NCBI GenBank assembly: GCA_031288765.1 | Contig: JAITQV010000050.1 | Span: 1 to 7,387 of the forward strand | Reading direction: 5' to 3' | Length of the DNA stretch: 7,387 nt | Source of the DNA: Planctomycetaceae bacterium | GTDB lineage: Bacteria > Planctomycetota > Planctomycetia > Pirellulales > Thermoguttaceae | The notes under the pieces: model-generated | Seen by the model: the letters and a program-made list of their open reading frames with translations, nothing else | Database searches by the model: none | Told to the model about the DNA's origin: nothing | Part shown: one piece after another, positions 5,576-7,387 of the stretch | How the letters are laid out: each line of letters opens with the position of its first letter | Numbering within the stretch: the stretch's first letter is position 1 | Position numbers and translations under genes: made by a program

Positions 5576-6568
5576 ATGGCTTGGGAATACAGCGATAAAA
5601 CAATGCAACTTTTTACTGATGCCGTTCACGGAAAACCGGGAACTCATCTCGGTGAAATTCCCGATCCGGACGGTTTGGGGGAACATGGTTCGATTGCATG
5701 CGGTGATGCGTTGCGTTTTACGTTTCGGGTACGGCGTGATCCTGTTGATCCGCTTCGGGACGAAATTACCGAAGCAAAATATTTGACCTTCGGCTGTACT
5801 TCGGCAATCGCCGCTTCGGAAGCGTTGTGCTGCATGATCGAAGCCGGACATCTGACGCCGGTAAACGCTTTGGCAATTACGAATCAGGATATTGTTGATT
5901 TTCTTGACGGTTTACCGGAACAAAAAATTCATTGTTCGGTTATGGGAGCCGAAGCGTTACAGGCTGCGGTCTTTAATTGGGCGCAAAAACGCGGCGTCAA
6001 TCTCAACACGCTCGGAATTGATATTCATGCGGAAGAACAGGAAGAAGGACGTGTTGTTTGCAAATGTTTCACTTTAACCGAACCGTATCTTAAACGGAAA
6101 ATCAAAGAGTTAAATCTTCATTCGATTGCGGAAATTACCGGAGCGGTTAAAGCGGGCGGTGCGTGTATGACGTGCCATCATGCGCCCGGCGGTTTGCAAG
6201 ACTTGCTCGATGAAGTTTGGGGAACAGAAAAGAAATCGGTAAATACATTAACGTTACCGATTATTTCCGGCAATCTTTCTGCGGTTCCGCTAACCCCAAA
6301 AACTCCGGCGGAATCTCTTGATTCTCCAAAACTTTCGCCGTTTCAATTTGCCAAGAAGATTGAAAAATTACTTGATGAGTATCTTCGACCGATGGTACAA
6401 AAAGACGGCGGCGATTTGGAATTGATTGACATTAAGGAAACGACCGTCTATATCGAGCTTCGCGGAGCTTGTGCCGGTTGTGCCGGAGCGAGCCAAACAC
6501 TGAAATTCTTAATCGAACGAACTCTCAAAGAAAAAATCGATGAACGTATCCGTGTTATTCAAGTCTAA
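5576..6568 (+). CDS. nifU: NifU-type Fe-S cluster assembly scaffold, full three-domain form
   Basis: This 330-residue cytoplasmic protein builds transient Fe-S clusters from sulfur supplied by a cysteine desulfurase (NifS/IscS type) and hands them to apo-proteins. The N-terminal IscU-like domain (1 to about 145) carries the three scaffold cysteines Cys42 (ACGD, with Asp44), Cys74 (FGCTSA) and Cys120 (HCSVMG). The central BFD-like [2Fe-2S] domain (about 158-215) has Cys162-x-Cys164 and Cys197-x2-Cys200, with the same spacing as in Azotobacter NifU. A linker of about 40 residues rich in Pro, Ser and Thr leads to the C-terminal Nfu domain (about 257-330) with the CAGC pair Cys299/Cys302. All expected ligands are present. 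The start MAWEYSDKTM matches the usual NifU opening. No nifS or nitrogenase gene is in the window, so a general housekeeping role is more likely than nitrogen fixation. Confidence 0.95.
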   Translation: MAWEYSDKTMQLFTDAVHGKPGTHLGEIPDPDGLGEHGSIACGDALRFTFRVRRDPVDPLRDEITEAKYLTFGCTSAIAASEALCCMIEAGHLTPVNALAITNQDIVDFLDGLPEQKIHCSVMGAEALQAAVFNWAQKRGVNLNTLGIDIHAEEQEEGRVVCKCFTLTEPYLKRKIKELNLHSIAEITGAVKAGGACMTCHHAPGGLQDLLDEVWGTEKKSVNTLTLPIISGNLSAVPLTPKTPAESLDSPKLSPFQFAKKIEKLLDEYLRPMVQKDGGDLELIDIKETTVYIELRGACAGCAGASQTLKFLIERTLKEKIDERIRVIQV

Positions 6569-6647
6569 CTCTTTGTAAGAAATCCCATTGTAATTGCCTG
6601 TTTTTATAAAAGGTTTGTACGCAAAAAATAGAAATAGTTTAAAAATC

Positions 6648-6720
6648 AAGTATCTATTCAATTACATGACAATAGGGTTGAAAGCCCTATTGTCGGGGCA
6701 AATCACTGAATAAATACATT
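6648..6720. repeat. palindromic intergenic repeat, copy 2
   Basis: Outer arms GTATCTATTCAATTA (6650-6664) and TCACTGAATAAATAC (6703-6717) pair at 12 of 15 positions. They enclose a 12-bp hairpin GACAATAGGGTT-GAA-AGCCCTATTGTC (6668-6694) with one G-U pair. Order, arm sequence and GAA loop match the copy at 4178-4255, but the inner stem is longer here. It lies 79 bp after the nifU stop. Confidence 0.75.
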
Positions 6721-6892
6721 ATTTTAATAAGGTAATAAGGTTGATTGGTTTGGGACTTTGGGCTACTAAGGTTGTTTTGTTCGGAAAAATCAGGTTGAAA
6801 ATAAGGTTGGCGGAAACGATTACCATACGTTTGGGCAAATTCCGCTGAAATATTACTGAAAATCTATATCTGTGAAAATCTGCGGATTATTT

Positions 6893-6939
6893 TTTCCGTG
6901 TGTTCCGTGTATTCTGTGGTTAATAAAAATAGACAATTA
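6893..6939. repeat. third copy of the left-end repeat arm (CCGTGT...GTGGTTAA type)
   Basis: This copy is nearly identical to the reverse complement of 140-188: a stretch of about 31 bases matches exactly, and the outer end (TAGACAATTA) also matches the right arm at 317-364. It is in the same orientation as the right arm and inverted relative to the left arm. No partner arm is seen close by, so it is a solitary arm or one end of a larger structure. Confidence 0.75.
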
Positions 6940-7144
6940 TACTTTGAACGGTTACTAATTAGTTCCTGTTGAAAAAGAGGTGAAAAACGGAAGATTTATT
7001 TTTTATTACGTTAATATTTATTGCGAACACGAGCAGATATTTGTAATTTTTGTCAAAAAACAGTTTTTTAGAGATTTTTGGTACGCTGAAAGCATACCTT
7101 TATCGCAGTGTAGTGATTTTTGTAGCAAATTTTCGTTGTTTCGG

Positions 7145-7387
7145 TTATTTTGCTTTAACCTTCTTAGGTTCTGCCGCCATGAGAACAAGATTGTGACAGA
7201 ATATCGCACTGCCTACCCCCCGGCAAAATCCCTTAAATCCCCGAAAACAACATCGAGAGAGACGATAAACGCGTTTTAAGCATGAAATCGTGCCTTCAAT
7301 TCCCGCACGAAAACATTGATACGATGCCATGACAACATCGCTTAAATCACTCAGACGTTTCGGTACCGCCAAATATTTCACCTCTTT
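7145..7387 (-). CDS. ISNCY-like transposase, C-terminal part (cut by the window edge)
   Basis: The minus-strand frame is open through the window edge, so the N-terminal part lies beyond 7387; it ends at the TAA at 7145-7147. The visible 80 residues contain FRAGIEGTISCLKRVYRLSR followed by CCFRGFKGFCRGVGSAI and FCHNLVLMA. The block F-R-x-G-x-E-G-x-I-S-x-LKR followed by a G-aromatic-rich segment and an A/C-x-NL end is the typical C-terminus of ISNCY-like DDE transposases. Its glutamate (in GIEG) is probably the last catalytic acid. This is the same transposase type as the fragment at 3-143, but a different part of the protein, so I cannot say whether the two come from the same element. Whether the gene is intact cannot be judged here. 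An internal GTG at 7381 is probably not the start. Confidence 0.75.
   Translation of the reverse strand, partial: KEVKYLAVPKRLSDLSDVVMASYQCFRAGIEGTISCLKRVYRLSRCCFRGFKGFCRGVGSAIFCHNLVLMAAEPKKVKAK

Larger units (their letters stand above)
6569..7144. other. gene-free stretch between nifU and the transposase remnant
   Basis: The stretch contains two dispersed repeats (6648-6720 and 6893-6939, listed separately). It also has a small hairpin GGTACGCT-GAA-AGCATACC with one mismatch (7080-7098), which reuses the GAA loop seen in the palindromic repeats. The rest is AT-rich with no credible gene. The part beyond 6940 may be the non-coding end of the insertion sequence whose transposase stops at 7145, but I could not identify its terminal inverted repeat. 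Confidence 0.5.

Noticed and set aside
6980..7279. Plus-strand 99-codon frame
   Set aside because: Its second half is antisense to the transposase C-terminus, and its first half is low-complexity AT-rich sequence.
6974..7387. 12-bp inverted repeat AAAGAGGTGAAA (6974-6985) and its complement (7376-7387) as insertion sequence ends
   Set aside because: The right copy lies inside the transposase coding sequence, so it cannot be a terminal repeat. The match is probably chance.

Overview
The window reads as a low-GC member of the Planctomycetota. The strongest sign is a DUF1559 pseudopilin-like protein (type IV pilin N-terminal motif, C-terminal H-x9-DG motif) followed by a small lipoprotein, a pairing that is greatly expanded in that phylum. 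A secreted BNR/sialidase-like enzyme and a full-length NIF-type NifU would suit an anaerobic or host-associated planctomycete. The exact lineage cannot be fixed from this sequence.

Layout: (1) 1-369 holds an internal fragment of an ISNCY-like transposase that runs into a 226-bp inverted-repeat (MITE-like) element. (2) 370-4057 holds three same-strand genes: the DUF1559 protein, a small lipoprotein and a 604-residue secreted BNR/sialidase-like protein. (3) 4058-5185 has no convincing gene but is rich in structure: a palindromic repeat with a GAA-loop hairpin, five 21-bp units each centred on ACATACGTATGT, a roughly 220-bp nested palindrome, then a TATAAT box and a terminator-like hairpin. (4) 5186-6568 holds a short DUF1844 gene and nifU, 39 bp apart and probably co-transcribed. 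(5) 6569-7144 is another gene-poor stretch with a second copy of the GAA-loop repeat and a third copy of the left-end repeat arm. (6) 7145-7387 is the C-terminal end of an ISNCY-like transposase on the minus strand, cut by the window edge.

Functionally there are two units. One is exported (pseudopilin-like protein, lipoprotein, glycan-active enzyme candidate); the other is cytoplasmic (unknown DUF1844 protein and an Fe-S cluster scaffold). No complete known defence or mobile system is visible. The least explained content is the repeat landscape between the genes, especially the 21-bp palindrome array and the mirror-image arrangement of transposase fragments and repeat arms at the two ends.
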